A DNA stretch of 64,000 bases, taken from NCBI RefSeq assembly GCF_000737845.1, contig NZ_ATLK01000001.1, forward strand, positions 1,054,001-1,118,000, read 5' to 3'. The notes beneath the pieces are model-generated. The model worked only from the letters and a program-made list of their open reading frames with translations. It ran no database searches and was not told where the DNA came from. The number at the start of each line of letters is the position of its first letter. Position 1 is the first letter of the stretch. The translations under genes and the position numbers were made by a program. This stretch comes from Bifidobacterium bombi DSM 19703 (GTDB lineage Bacteria > Actinomycetota > Actinomycetes > Actinomycetales > Bifidobacteriaceae). Of the stretch, positions 39,242-48,648 are shown one piece after another.

Positions 39242-41552
39242 TCAATTGCTGCATCCAATGATGTCAAGACACCAGGCCGTTTGCATAGCAAACTTTTCCC
39301 AGCGTCTATACTTACCTGATCCTCCCCCGTGGCTTCCATTCTCAATGATATTAACGACTGCGTCTGCACCGATTTCCTGGAGCAGTGACACCCACTTCAG
39401 AGATTCTCTATAGGAGACCCGAGCATCTTGCTTTGCGACTATTGCTAAAACTGAAGGGAATCTCCATTCTTGCACGGCTTCACCACCCCCCTTCCCTTCC
39501 TGCTTTCCTTGAGAGGGAAGGTTTTCACAAGGTGAATATGACCTGATATATTCGAAAACCTTTTGGTTTTCCAATGGATTTCCCCATTCCTCCCATTCCG
39601 ACACAGTCAGAGGAGAAGATGGGTCAAGAAGCGTTGTTAACGGATCAACAAAAGGACTGTCCGCAATAACACCCGCATAACAATCTGGTGCCATCGAAAC
39701 TGCAGATGCCACAAGTAATCCGCCGGCAGAATTACCATAAGCCACGGTTCTTTCAGGCTTTGCACAGCCGCCATCTTGTAAAGCTTGGGTTGAATCTATA
39801 AAGTCCTCAAATGATGTTCTTTTATGAAGCTTCTGACCCTGTTCATGCCAGGCATATCCTAGTTCCCCCCACCGCGAACATGAACCACTGCATATAATAT
39901 TCCACGGTCAAGTAAACTTAGTCGCTCCATTGAGAAGTCTGGATCAGTGCTGACTCCATAGGCACCGTAACCTGTTATATACATAGGCCGATTCTGTGGC
40001 AGACTGGTAAATGCTGAATGCAGTGGCCTCTCGCGATATATATTTTGCGTCAGTTCTTTTTTCCAAATCAGTGATACTGAAATCTTTTCACCGTCTCTTG
40101 ACGGTAGCCAGATCCGCTGTTCGGCATATAGACTGCTATCATAATCCTCAAAACCAGCATATCCCCCTATAAAGTTGTCGACTCCAGTCAATGGATTCAC
40201 TTCACGAATTTCTGTGGGAGATGTATAACTGAAAATTGAATAACGCATATTCGGGGAATCATATGACAAGTTCCCCGAGCTAACGATGGAATAAATCTTA
40301 CTATCACCAACAGCATCCATCCTGTTGCTGGTGATCGGTTTCACCTCGGTAAAATCCAAAGGGCGATTGGACTCAATAGATTCCTTAGCTGAAACTTTAT
40401 CGACAAAAGCAATACGTGGCAGACCATCTGAACGGTAGCTTAATGAAATGAAGTTGCGGCGAACACAGACGGAAAAAATGTTCAAACCTCGCACTTGCTG
40501 GAAAATTCGAGGATTTGGAAGGGTGCGCTGGCGCTTTCCCGCCAAGACAGATTTACTGTCTTTTCGGGCTATCTCAGTATCGGCTACCGGGCAAGACTCT
40601 CCCATAGCGATACATGTCCCCTCGCCTATATAAAAGGGCGGCTCGTGCAAACGCCTATCGATTACATCGACTTCAAAATTCGGTGTTCTGCCATTATGCC
40701 GGATCACAGCAATTGGTATATCGGCTTCTTCGTCTTCCTCAGCTTCAAAAAAACCGAACTGCACGGAATACTTAATATTATTTTGTCTCTTTATAAAAAA
40801 TATGAATTCGCCTGTAGGGTTTGCCGCCGGCAAGATTAAAACTTCTTTGCTCGTTGGAGAGGCCGATGTAATGACGATGTATTGGTTATCATTACTAATC
40901 GTAACAGTTACGCGGAATCTTCGTCATTTTCTCTAAACACTTCAACATCTTCTTGAATACTCGATCCAATGTGATGTCGTTTCACTGCAAATGGTCTCAT
41001 CTGATTATCAAGTACCAGATAGAACACCCATTGCCCATCGGGACTTAAACATGCCCCGCCGGTATCGGGAATAACATCCGATAGCGGCTTGGATTGCGTG
41101 ACTCGACGAAGATGAACAGCATATCTTTCATTGCCTTTAGTATCCGTGCTGTAAAGCAGTAATTCGCCGTCATTGCTGATAGACAAATCTTGCAAATGGA
41201 AATACTTCGAACTGCGGATCTCAGCATTGGCATCGAATACAACCTCTTCACCCTTTACCTCACTCTGATTAGCGACTGCAATAACGTCGGGAGGGTTCCA
41301 ATCATCATCAGCGATAACCGGCAAACGGTACTGTACATCATAAGGCTTTCCTACAAAGTTCCGTGAGAAATACCAGAAGTTGCCCAATCTAACAGCAGGA
41401 GAAACAAACTCCTCCTTTTTGCGGTTTTGTTGTTCCAGGAAAAGCTCTCTCTGAAGATCTTGAAGGCGCTCCATCCTTTTTTCAAATCTAACATTCTGAG
41501 ACAGGAGACATTCGGTGTCTCTTTCACTATCTTTCTGCGTTGCCTGATTCAT
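39242..41552 (-). pseudogene. Decayed S9A oligopeptidase (oligopeptidase B / prolyl oligopeptidase family)
   Basis: Three frames on the minus strand rebuild one serine peptidase of ~750 residues. Residues from 41552 give the beta-propeller part (SPAVRLGNFWYFSRN..., FHLQDLSISNDGELLLYSTD). A shift near 40910 leads to TVTISNDNQYIVITSAS... and later ITGYGAYGVSTDPDFS and VVHVRGGG. A shift in a run of six G at ~39865 leads to LGYAWHEQGQKLHKRTSFEDFIDS, then the Ser site GNSAGGLLVAS and the His site GSHGGGSGKY. Catalytic residues survive but the frame does not. It lies just upstream of the ATPase/FtsX leader in the same direction. Confidence 0.88.
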
Positions 41553-41788
41553 ACTTGATAAGTCCTTTTAAAAATGACCATGAGACACATGATTCCACGG
41601 TCTTTGCCCATCAGTTAACTAATGCACCTACGTTGATAATTATAGGCAAACATCTACTGTCGCTATTGTCAAGCTTTACGGTCATCGGCTGTTGCCGATG
41701 GCTGGTTGCCGCTGTCGCACGCCTGTGGCGTGCTGCCGGAGGGGTGTGAACGTGGGGGTTTGTGCCGCCCCAAAGGAAAGGAACACCC

Positions 41789-42373
41789 ATGAACACCAAC
41801 ATCCCATCCCTAATCACTGTTGACAACACCTTCCAGGCCACTGCGCGCAAGCTGTCCACTCACCACGACCTTGCCGCAAAGACAAGCAGACAAACTCTTG
41901 AAACCATTATGAGCATCCTCACCGGAACCCGCCAGGACGTCAACATGACCTATGAACAGCTCACCAACGTAGCCGCCCTCATAGAAACTTCCCTACAATA
42001 CCGTGACGCTTTTCTTATCGCCTCTCTCAACCCGCAAGCCACTCAGGACGACCTGACCACCTGCACCGAACACCCGCACAGTCAAGAAGCAATCCTCCTC
42101 ATCACCGGCACATTGGACAAATTCTTCAACATCAAGGATTACACAGACCAGACTCGCGTCAACCGGGCCATACACTTGCTTGACCAGCTCACCCGCATTA
42201 CCGGCATGACACCACAACTATGCACCACCCGCGCCTACCTGAGCTGGGCCAGCCACGATATCGAACAGACCAAACAATATGCCAGCATGACCGCAGAACT
42301 TGACAAAGACAACACCCTAGCCGCGTTGCTCTTGGCAGCCCTGCACCTCAACATCAACCCCAAAACCAAGTAA
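41789..42373 (+). CDS. Hypothetical protein, possibly DUF4192-like
   Basis: A 194-residue soluble protein, mostly helical, with no signal peptide. The C-terminal part (RAIHLLDQLTRITGMTP... AYLSWASHDIEQTKQYASMTAELDKDNTLAALLLAALHL) resembles the end of actinobacterial DUF4192 proteins, whose function is unknown; I hold this weakly. AAAGGAAAGGAAC precedes the ATG at 41789. It stands alone, divergent from the decayed peptidase, and ends in a strong hairpin. Such genes are often on plasmids or islands in bifidobacteria. Confidence 0.6.
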   Translation: MNTNIPSLITVDNTFQATARKLSTHHDLAAKTSRQTLETIMSILTGTRQDVNMTYEQLTNVAALIETSLQYRDAFLIASLNPQATQDDLTTCTEHPHSQEAILLITGTLDKFFNIKDYTDQTRVNRAIHLLDQLTRITGMTPQLCTTRAYLSWASHDIEQTKQYASMTAELDKDNTLAALLLAALHLNINPKTK

Positions 42374-42381
42374 ACACAGCA

Positions 42382-42415
42382 ACGGTGTCCACGCTTCCAC
42401 AAGCGTGGACACCGT
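42382..42415. terminator. Strong hairpin after the DUF4192-like gene
   Basis: A perfect 15-bp stem (ACGGTGTCCACGCTT and complement) with a 4-nt loop, eight bases after the stop codon. No T tract follows on the plus strand. Confidence 0.75.
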
Positions 42416-42596
42416 CACACGGGAAGAAAGCACCGCTCATGAAGAAACTACTACTTCTACATCACCGACGACCACCAGCAGGACGATTCCATCCCTCCTT
42501 CCGTGTCAGGGCGGGCACTTATTAGGGCAGGCACTGACGGCCTGAATATGGAACATCCCCGCATTCCCGGGCCACATACGACAACAAGGCATTTGC

Positions 42597-43312
42597 TCAT
42601 CGGACCGGCACCTGCTCCGATTGGGATACCACGAGCCTGCCATCAGCCATCGTGTATACCACATCGCACCGCCGCGCCAGGTCAGGGTCATGGGTCACCA
42701 TGACCACGCATTTGCCGGGTCGATGGGCAAAAGCAAGCAGTTCGGAAAACACCATCCAACCCGTATTCCGATCGAGCGCGCCGGTCGGCTCATCGGCGAG
42801 CACCACATCGGGGTCGGCGATCAAGGTGCGGATCAAAGCCACCCGCTGCTGTTCACCGCCGGACAGAGAGCCGACGGCATCCTGTTCATGTCCGCTCAGG
42901 CGGAACCTGTCCATCACAGCGGCGAACGTTGCCTTATCGACCTTCCGACCCGCAAGGGAAAGCGGCAGCAGCACGTTATCCCGCACCGTCATGGACGGGA
43001 CCAGGTTATACGCCTGGAAGACGAAACCGACGTGAGCCCTACGGAAAAGAGCCAATCTCTGCTCGTTGAGTTTGCCCAATTCCCGGCCCAGCACCTGTGC
43101 TACGCCGCCTGCAGGCCGTTCCAGGCCGGAAAGGCAGTACAGCAAGATACTTTTCCCACATCCGGATGGCCTGGTTATCGCCGTTAAGACACCTCGGAAC
43201 GCCATGAACGAAACATGATGGAGAACCCTGGCGTGATCCCGTCGCCGGAAACGAACCGCTGAGTCAGCCCTTGCGCCATGACCATGGCGGCGGACCGCAT
43301 GACATCATCCAT
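42597..43312 (-). pseudogene. Decayed ABC ATPase, paralogue of the MacB-type ATPase
   Basis: Close in sequence to the ATPase at 38123-38836 (FVFQAYNLVPSMTVRDN, LSGGEQQRVALIRTL, VVLADEPTGALD). The N-terminal part (from the ATG at 43312, after GGGAGG: GLTQRFVSGDGITP) lies in a different frame from the rest; the shift is near 43200. Walker A also reads RPSGCGKSI, losing both the first Gly and the Ser/Thr. No permease partner follows. It is most likely a dead copy. Confidence 0.82.
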
Positions 43313-43588
43313 ATGAGACCTCCCGCTTCTTCTCTGTTGAAGAGCCGCCGGCTTGGCTCGAAACATGTCATCATTACAGCACACGCGACGCCGTTTTCAT
43401 ATCAGGGAACACCCCGGTTCATCCCTGATTTACCCCTAATCGGTTTGTTCCACACTGGCGTTCGGAGCCGGAAAGGAAAATGGAAAAGCATAAAATCCGT
43501 CACATATAATACCGAAAAATACATGAAGACGGTATAATCGAGTACAGCACATGTAATGACTGTGCCACCCCTGAGCAAAGGAGCTGAA

Positions 43589-43822
43589 ATGAATCAACCA
43601 TCAGTCGAAACCTACCACGAAGACGGCAAATGGAAAAACAAGGTGGAAGGCAAGGCGCGCGCCACTAAGACCTTCGACACCAAAGCCGAAGCCGTGGCGG
43701 CGGGACGGGAGCAGGCCATGAAGCTTGAGACCGAACACGTCATCAAGAACATGGACGGCAAGATCAGTGAGAAGAAGTCCTACGGAAACGACCCACGGGC
43801 TCCGAAAGACTCACGCGGCTGA
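43589..43822 (+). CDS. DUF2188 domain protein
   Basis: A small 77-residue basic protein matching the DUF2188 pattern: WKNKVEGKARATKTFDTKAEAVAAGREQA, then a C-terminal DGKISEKKSYGNDPRAPKDSRG, where the family has its conserved DG..I..K.SYG.DP tail. The function is unknown in the family. AAAGGAGC precedes the ATG at 43589, and TATAAT boxes lie 50-80 bp upstream. It stands alone and is convergent with nucS. Confidence 0.8.
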   Translation: MNQPSVETYHEDGKWKNKVEGKARATKTFDTKAEAVAAGREQAMKLETEHVIKNMDGKISEKKSYGNDPRAPKDSRG

Positions 43823-43986
43823 ACCTGCCCCGTCAATCGTCTTGAAACCAGCACCTCTTTGGTGGTCACGCTTCATGTGCCGGTTTTTATATGCTCCTCC
43901 CTGCCGTGTGACCCTCCACATGAAACAGCCCGATAGAACGTCACACTCAGCGGCGAGCATTCATGAGAGGATTCGATCCGCTCCGT

Positions 43987-44865
43987 TCAAAACAGACGCA
44001 GATTGCCGTCTTCGGTTCCTTTCATATCGTCATAGTCAAGTATGAGGCATTCAAAACCACGAGATTGCGCAAGGACTTTGGCTTGGGCCGTAATGGTCTG
44101 AGCGGCGAAAATGCCACGAACCGGCGCAATCAAGGGGTCTTCATTAAGCAGTTTGCAATATCGCGTAAGCTGTTCTACACCGTCGATGCCGCCGTGCCTT
44201 TTGATTTCGATGGCCACGTGCCGTCCTTGGGCATCCTTGGCCATGATGTCCACCGGTCCTATGGGGGTCGGGTACTCACGTCGCACGAGCGTGGCTCCTT
44301 CGCCGATGCGCTCGATTTGTTCAGCCAGATACCTCTGTAAATGATCCTCCACACCGTCCTTGACCAAACCTGGATCCTGGCCAAGGTCGAAGGTCTGGTC
44401 ATAATAGACGTGCGCAATCGTCACTTCAAGGATGTCATCGGATTTGGTTGAGGACACGCGAAACACCTTCTGAATCGGTTCCTCGGAAACAGCCTCCGCC
44501 ACCTGAATGGCCTTTTCAATCTCACTGTCATCGTGGAGGCCGCACGACGCAACTCCGGCGTTAGTGGCTCCCGCAGCAACATCACCGTGAAGTGCTGCCG
44601 TAGAGGCCGTCGGCGCCATATCATCAGTGTCGACGGTCTGGGTCTGCGTGTCAGCGAGCGCACCCGGACCTTGTCCGCTTATCTCACGAATCGTACACGG
44701 CGCCGCCATCCAGTTGAGCGGCTTATAGGAACCCAACTCGGAAAAAATCAGAAAGCTGTTATCGGCTTTGACGAGCAATACGCGCTTCGCCATAGGCAGG
44801 TAGGCGTTCAATCGGCCGGAATATTCGGCACTGCAATCCGCAACAATTATTCGCACAACCTTCAC
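43987..44865 (-). CDS. nucS: Mismatch-specific endonuclease NucS
   Basis: NucS replaces MutS/MutL mismatch repair in many actinobacteria; it cuts both strands at mismatches. The N-terminal DNA-binding domain (ADCSAEYSGRLNAYLPMAKRVLLVKADNS, YKPLNWMAAPC) and the C-terminal nuclease (GPVDIMAKDAQGRHVAIEIKRHGGIDGVEQLTRY) are clear. The protein is about 65 residues longer than mycobacterial NucS, because of a low-complexity Thr/Ala/Gly insertion at about residues 61-133. Start: a GTG at 44865, or more likely the GTG at 44856, which lies seven bases after a TAGAGT box and matches the usual start. Confidence 0.94.
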   Translation of the reverse strand: MKVVRIIVADCSAEYSGRLNAYLPMAKRVLLVKADNSFLIFSELGSYKPLNWMAAPCTIREISGQGPGALADTQTQTVDTDDMAPTASTAALHGDVAAGATNAGVASCGLHDDSEIEKAIQVAEAVSEEPIQKVFRVSSTKSDDILEVTIAHVYYDQTFDLGQDPGLVKDGVEDHLQRYLAEQIERIGEGATLVRREYPTPIGPVDIMAKDAQGRHVAIEIKRHGGIDGVEQLTRYCKLLNEDPLIAPVRGIFAAQTITAQAKVLAQSRGFECLILDYDDMKGTEDGNLRLF

Positions 44866-44985
44866 TCTAGCGCAGGCTGGCCACCACAGGCGAGGAGCCT
44901 CCCCCGGCCACGCGATGCGAACATCACGACCGTGGAAGGCTCCTCTTACCGTTCAATGGTCACATGAACTTGCACGCCATCGCCG

Positions 44986-46533
44986 TCATTCCAAACCAAT
45001 CGACTTGATGTCATGCACGGCGAGCCTGTTGATCGCAAGGACACCGCACTCGCTCGTGAGTTTGATGGCACGCGGGCCATCGGATGGGTAACTGTACGAG
45101 CTAAGCACGTAATGGCCGTCGTTGACATACACTTCAACCGAACCGCGATCGACGAAGACATGCAGCTTGAGTTCGTCGGCCTGTAATTCGTCGTCGCTCA
45201 GACGCGCGGCCCGATAACCACGATCGCCACGTGCCGCGGCGGCGCGGTCGATCACGACGGTGCCGGCCTGTTGGTCGAAAGCGACATACGTATAGGAACC
45301 ATCGAGTGTGGCATGCACCTTAAGACCTGCACGTTCGGAGGTTGAGTGTTTGAGATCGATGTCGAGCTCGATCTCGGCGGCTTCCTTGTCCTCATCAACC
45401 AAGGCCTCTTCGTTGGTCTCGATGGTACGTGGGACATGCTCGAACGTGTTGATGCGCAGCTTCTCGATTTCTTTGACGGGGACGGTATGCACATCACCAT
45501 CGTCGCCGAGGAACACCTCACGCGGCAAGGTCATCTGGCCGCACCAACCGTCGGACTGCATCGGGGCGTTGCCGGCGAACGGGCTCATCCAGCCGTACAT
45601 GATACGCCTTCCATCGGCTTCGAACGATTGCGGAGCATAGTAGTTGGCACCACAGTCCCAAAGACGGAACTCGGTTTCAGGCTTGAACGCCTCACCCGGC
45701 GTCCATGTGCCGATCATATAGCCGGCGTTATCCTTGTTGCGGTTCATATAGCCGTTGGGGCGAGCGCCCTGGGCCGAGAAGCAGATGACCCACTTCTCAT
45801 TGCCGTCTTTGTCCTTGAGTGGGAAGAAGTCCGGGCATTCCAACATGAACACGTCCGGATCGGGGCTTTCATACAGCACATTGGAAAACTTCCAATCAAT
45901 CATGTTCTCGGACGTGTAGAGCCAAATCTGGCCTTTCTTTTCGGACGTGGAAACACCATGTATCATGGTCCAAACACCGTCTTGCTTCCAGACCTTCGGA
46001 TCACGGAAATGGGAATCCACCTTGTCACGAGGACAATCGATGACCATGCCTTTCTTGTCAAGCCTAGTGGCATCGTCATCGGCGGCTTCAGCAAGCATCT
46101 GAACCTGCCACTGCCCATCGGAGTCATCCTTGCCGTTGACCCACCGATGACCGGTGTAGTAGAACTTGAGCCCGCCTTCATCGTCGATGACTGCCGAACC
46201 GGAAAACACACCATCCTTCTCCTGCTCAAGCGTAGGGGCCATGGCAATGGGATCGCGCCTCCACGTCACCATGTCGCTGCTCGAGACATGACCCCAATGG
46301 CAGGCTCCCCACTGCGTCCCATACGGAAAGAGCTGGTAATACACATGCCAACGTCCCTTGTAACGGCACAGGCCGTTGGGATCGTTGATCCATCCACCGT
46401 TGGAAGCGATGTGGAATTTAGGGTACCAGCGGTCGGTCCTTTCGACTTCGAGGCTTTCGGCACCTGCTTCCGCCTTGGCCAATTCCTCCTCATCATCCCT
46501 GATGGGAGTGTATACCGGATTGTCGTTGTTCAT
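44986..46533 (-). CDS. cscA: Beta-fructofuranosidase (GH32)
   Basis: A 515-residue glycoside hydrolase family 32 enzyme that splits sucrose and short fructo-oligosaccharides. The nucleophile Asp lies in GGWINDPNGLCRYKG; FRDPKV supplies the transition-state Asp and ECPDFF the acid/base Glu. The C-terminal beta-sandwich carries DRGSVEVYVND. There is no signal peptide, so the sugar is taken up intact and cleaved inside. GAAAGG lies ten bases before the ATG at 46533. It follows the symporter gene, with a strong hairpin between them. Confidence 0.96.
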   Translation of the reverse strand: MNNDNPVYTPIRDDEEELAKAEAGAESLEVERTDRWYPKFHIASNGGWINDPNGLCRYKGRWHVYYQLFPYGTQWGACHWGHVSSSDMVTWRRDPIAMAPTLEQEKDGVFSGSAVIDDEGGLKFYYTGHRWVNGKDDSDGQWQVQMLAEAADDDATRLDKKGMVIDCPRDKVDSHFRDPKVWKQDGVWTMIHGVSTSEKKGQIWLYTSENMIDWKFSNVLYESPDPDVFMLECPDFFPLKDKDGNEKWVICFSAQGARPNGYMNRNKDNAGYMIGTWTPGEAFKPETEFRLWDCGANYYAPQSFEADGRRIMYGWMSPFAGNAPMQSDGWCGQMTLPREVFLGDDGDVHTVPVKEIEKLRINTFEHVPRTIETNEEALVDEDKEAAEIELDIDLKHSTSERAGLKVHATLDGSYTYVAFDQQAGTVVIDRAAAARGDRGYRAARLSDDELQADELKLHVFVDRGSVEVYVNDGHYVLSSYSYPSDGPRAIKLTSECGVLAINRLAVHDIKSIGLE

Positions 46534-46692
46534 CAATTGCTGCCTTTCTCTTGTAGTGGCGGCACCGGGCAGACGGCGCCACGCTTTTTACGGAACCGAC
46601 GGTCACATCCGAAGACCCGGCACAATGATGTTGCGCCCAAGTCGGACACGCGGCTTCAATCCATGGAATGTCCTGCATCGACTTGCAAATCA

Positions 46693-46725
46693 GGGGTAGT
46701 CGGGAAAACCGTTCCCGACTACCCC
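46693..46725 (-). terminator. Hairpin between cscB and cscA
   Basis: A perfect 14-bp stem (GGGGTAGTCGGGAA and complement) with a 5-nt loop directly after the symporter stop codon. No T tract follows. It may reduce read-through or stabilise the upstream mRNA. Confidence 0.8.
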
Positions 46726-46733
46726 GACGGTTG

Positions 46734-48065
46734 TCAGTGCGAAATCTGAGCGGCCTCGGCCTTCCTACGGTCTTTGATTCTGACGAACGGATCGCCGCCC
46801 ACTTGCTGGTCGTCCTTTTTGATGACGAGGAACCCATAGATCAAGGCACACAGCACTATGGCGGAGATGACGAAGAACGTCTTGCGCGGACCCATCGCGT
46901 CATGCATCGCGCCCAGCGGGTGCGACATGACGATTTGCCCGAGCTGCGAGGCGATCTGGAAACCGACCATGTAGAGCGTCGCCGAGAGCTTGGTGTTATA
47001 GTGCAACGTGAAGTAACGGAACGCCGGAAGGCTGAAGAGCGGCGTCTCAAGCGCATGGAAGAGCTTGACGACGGAGATCATGACCGGATTGGTGGCGACT
47101 CCGCACAGCCCGATGCGCAGGCACATCACCAAAGCGCCAAGCAAGAGCGAATTACGTACTCCGATGTGATCCATGATGATCGGTACGACACCCATCATGA
47201 TGGATTCGAGGAACACCTCGGTGGCATTGAGGATGCTGTACCATTTATTGCCCAAATCGGGGGTGGCGAACAGCGAGGTGAAGTAGTTCGGAAACATCTG
47301 CTGATCGAACACAGTATAGAACGTGTTGGTGAAGAACATGAAGACGATGAGCAGCCATAGCGACCCCATGCCAAGCACCGAGACCATGTCCTTCAGGGTA
47401 GGGTTGGTGCGCGGAGCGTCCGGGTCGGCTTCCTTCCTAAGCTCGGTCTTCTGCTCCGAAGGACGCCAGAAAGCATAGATGCACAGCATGCCAAGACCGA
47501 ATATGGAACCCAACCAGAAGTTGAGGTACATGTTGACGTTGAAGAGGAAACCTGCGACTAGCGCCACCACGGCATATCCGAAGGACCCCCATGCTCGGGA
47601 TTGGCCATACTCGAAGCCGAAGAAACGGCTATAGCGTTCCGTGAGGGCTTCCACCAACGAGCACCCAGCCATGAATCCGGCGGAAAGCACGATGGATCCG
47701 AGCAGCGCTCCGATCATCCGCATGTTGCCGCCAGCCTTGAGCATCGGGCCGTATATGAACTGCGCGAATGGACCCACGAGGGCGGCTATGGTGGAGACCA
47801 CCACTACCAGACGCCTTTTGATGCCAAGGTTGTCTTGGATGATGCCATAGACAAACATGATGATCAGGGTCGCCGCGGAGTTGATGGAATAGATGTTTCC
47901 TTGCTCGGCGCCCGTCATGCCCAGACCGTGCACCGGATCGGTAAGCCACCTGGAGAAGAAGGACCACCAAATGCCCCAGGAACAGAAGAACATGAAGATA
48001 CCGGTCGAGCTCTCAAGGTACGAGGGATTCCGGTACGTCTTGGCCGCATTGATTTTGATAGCCAT
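46734..48065 (-). CDS. cscB: Sucrose/oligosaccharide:H+ symporter (LacY family)
   Basis: A 443-residue MFS transporter with twelve hydrophobic segments. The N-terminus (NPSYLESSTGIFMFFCSWGIWWSFFSRWL) is typical of the oligosaccharide:H+ symporters LacY, CscB and RafB. Loop motif DNLGIKRRL lies between helices 2 and 3, and later come EALTERYSRFFGFEYGQSRAWGSFGYA. It imports sucrose or fructo-oligosaccharides with protons, next to a cytosolic beta-fructofuranosidase and a LacI regulator. Its promoter carries two identical operators. Confidence 0.93.
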   Translation of the reverse strand: MAIKINAAKTYRNPSYLESSTGIFMFFCSWGIWWSFFSRWLTDPVHGLGMTGAEQGNIYSINSAATLIIMFVYGIIQDNLGIKRRLVVVVSTIAALVGPFAQFIYGPMLKAGGNMRMIGALLGSIVLSAGFMAGCSLVEALTERYSRFFGFEYGQSRAWGSFGYAVVALVAGFLFNVNMYLNFWLGSIFGLGMLCIYAFWRPSEQKTELRKEADPDAPRTNPTLKDMVSVLGMGSLWLLIVFMFFTNTFYTVFDQQMFPNYFTSLFATPDLGNKWYSILNATEVFLESIMMGVVPIIMDHIGVRNSLLLGALVMCLRIGLCGVATNPVMISVVKLFHALETPLFSLPAFRYFTLHYNTKLSATLYMVGFQIASQLGQIVMSHPLGAMHDAMGPRKTFFVISAIVLCALIYGFLVIKKDDQQVGGDPFVRIKDRRKAEAAQISH

Positions 48066-48162
48066 AAACCACCCTTTCGTTTCGTGGCGCGTCTACACGC
48101 CGCATACGGGGACTGCCCCACTGCAGATGCACCTGCAACACCGCTGCATCCCATTGCATATC

Positions 48163-48191
48163 AATATAGAACGAGAATCGATTCACGTCAA
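48163..48191 (-). promoter_or_regulatory. Promoter of the csc operon
   Basis: On the minus strand TTGACG and TATATT are separated by 17 bp. One operator fills the spacer. Confidence 0.85.
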
Positions 48192-48205
48192 GCCGGAATC
48201 GATTC
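48175..48205. promoter_or_regulatory. Two LacI-type operators in the csc promoter
   Basis: The perfect palindrome GAATCGATTC occurs at 48175-48184 and 48196-48205, both followed by ACGTC. They are 21 bp apart, two helical turns, one between -35 and -10 and one just upstream of -35. The LacI-family gene at 48649-49707 is the likely binder. Confidence 0.85.
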
Positions 48206-48648
48206 ACGTCGTGTTTTTAGATATTTCGCAAATATATGACCACGTATTTATTCCCACTCCCATCCCCTACCATAAAGCGCCAAGAAGTCGATCTAGCCGT
48301 TGCTCTTCAAACAGAACACGGAAACACAGGAACACCGACACTGAGGACGCTACATGGCATCCTAACTGAGAAGACCTCTCACGATGCGTATCACGCTCAG
48401 GAAACCTGACGAACTCCAAATCATGACAAGCTCAAGAACCTGACGTTTCAGAACACATGACAGTTCCAAACAACATCGCGGTTCGGAACGTACCTGTCTC
48501 AAACGCATGGTGCGTTCAGAAACTATAAAGACTCAAACACAAAGCGGCGCCAACAGCAGAACCACTCCAACAACACAGGCGACGAACGCTAGGGGACCAT
48601 GCATCACCGCAACACGGAGACGGGTTCAACCCTAGCCGTATGGCGGAT

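Larger units (their letters stand above)
48066..48648. other. Intergenic region with the csc promoter
   Basis: The promoter and operators lie at 48163-48205. The rest (48210-48648) has no supported gene. Confidence 0.6.

Noticed and set aside
28943..41552. Complete class III lanthipeptide cluster
   Set aside because: No LanKC-type synthetase and no credible precursor peptide were found; only transport, sensing and a dead peptidase are present.
42420..42596. Plus-strand frame containing YYFYITDDHQQDDSIPP
   Set aside because: It looks protein-like but lacks an in-frame start and any family match I can name; it may be a fragment.
45346..46749. A 467-codon plus-strand open frame opposite cscA
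   Set aside because: The minus strand encodes a clear GH32 enzyme with all catalytic motifs; the mirror frame has none.
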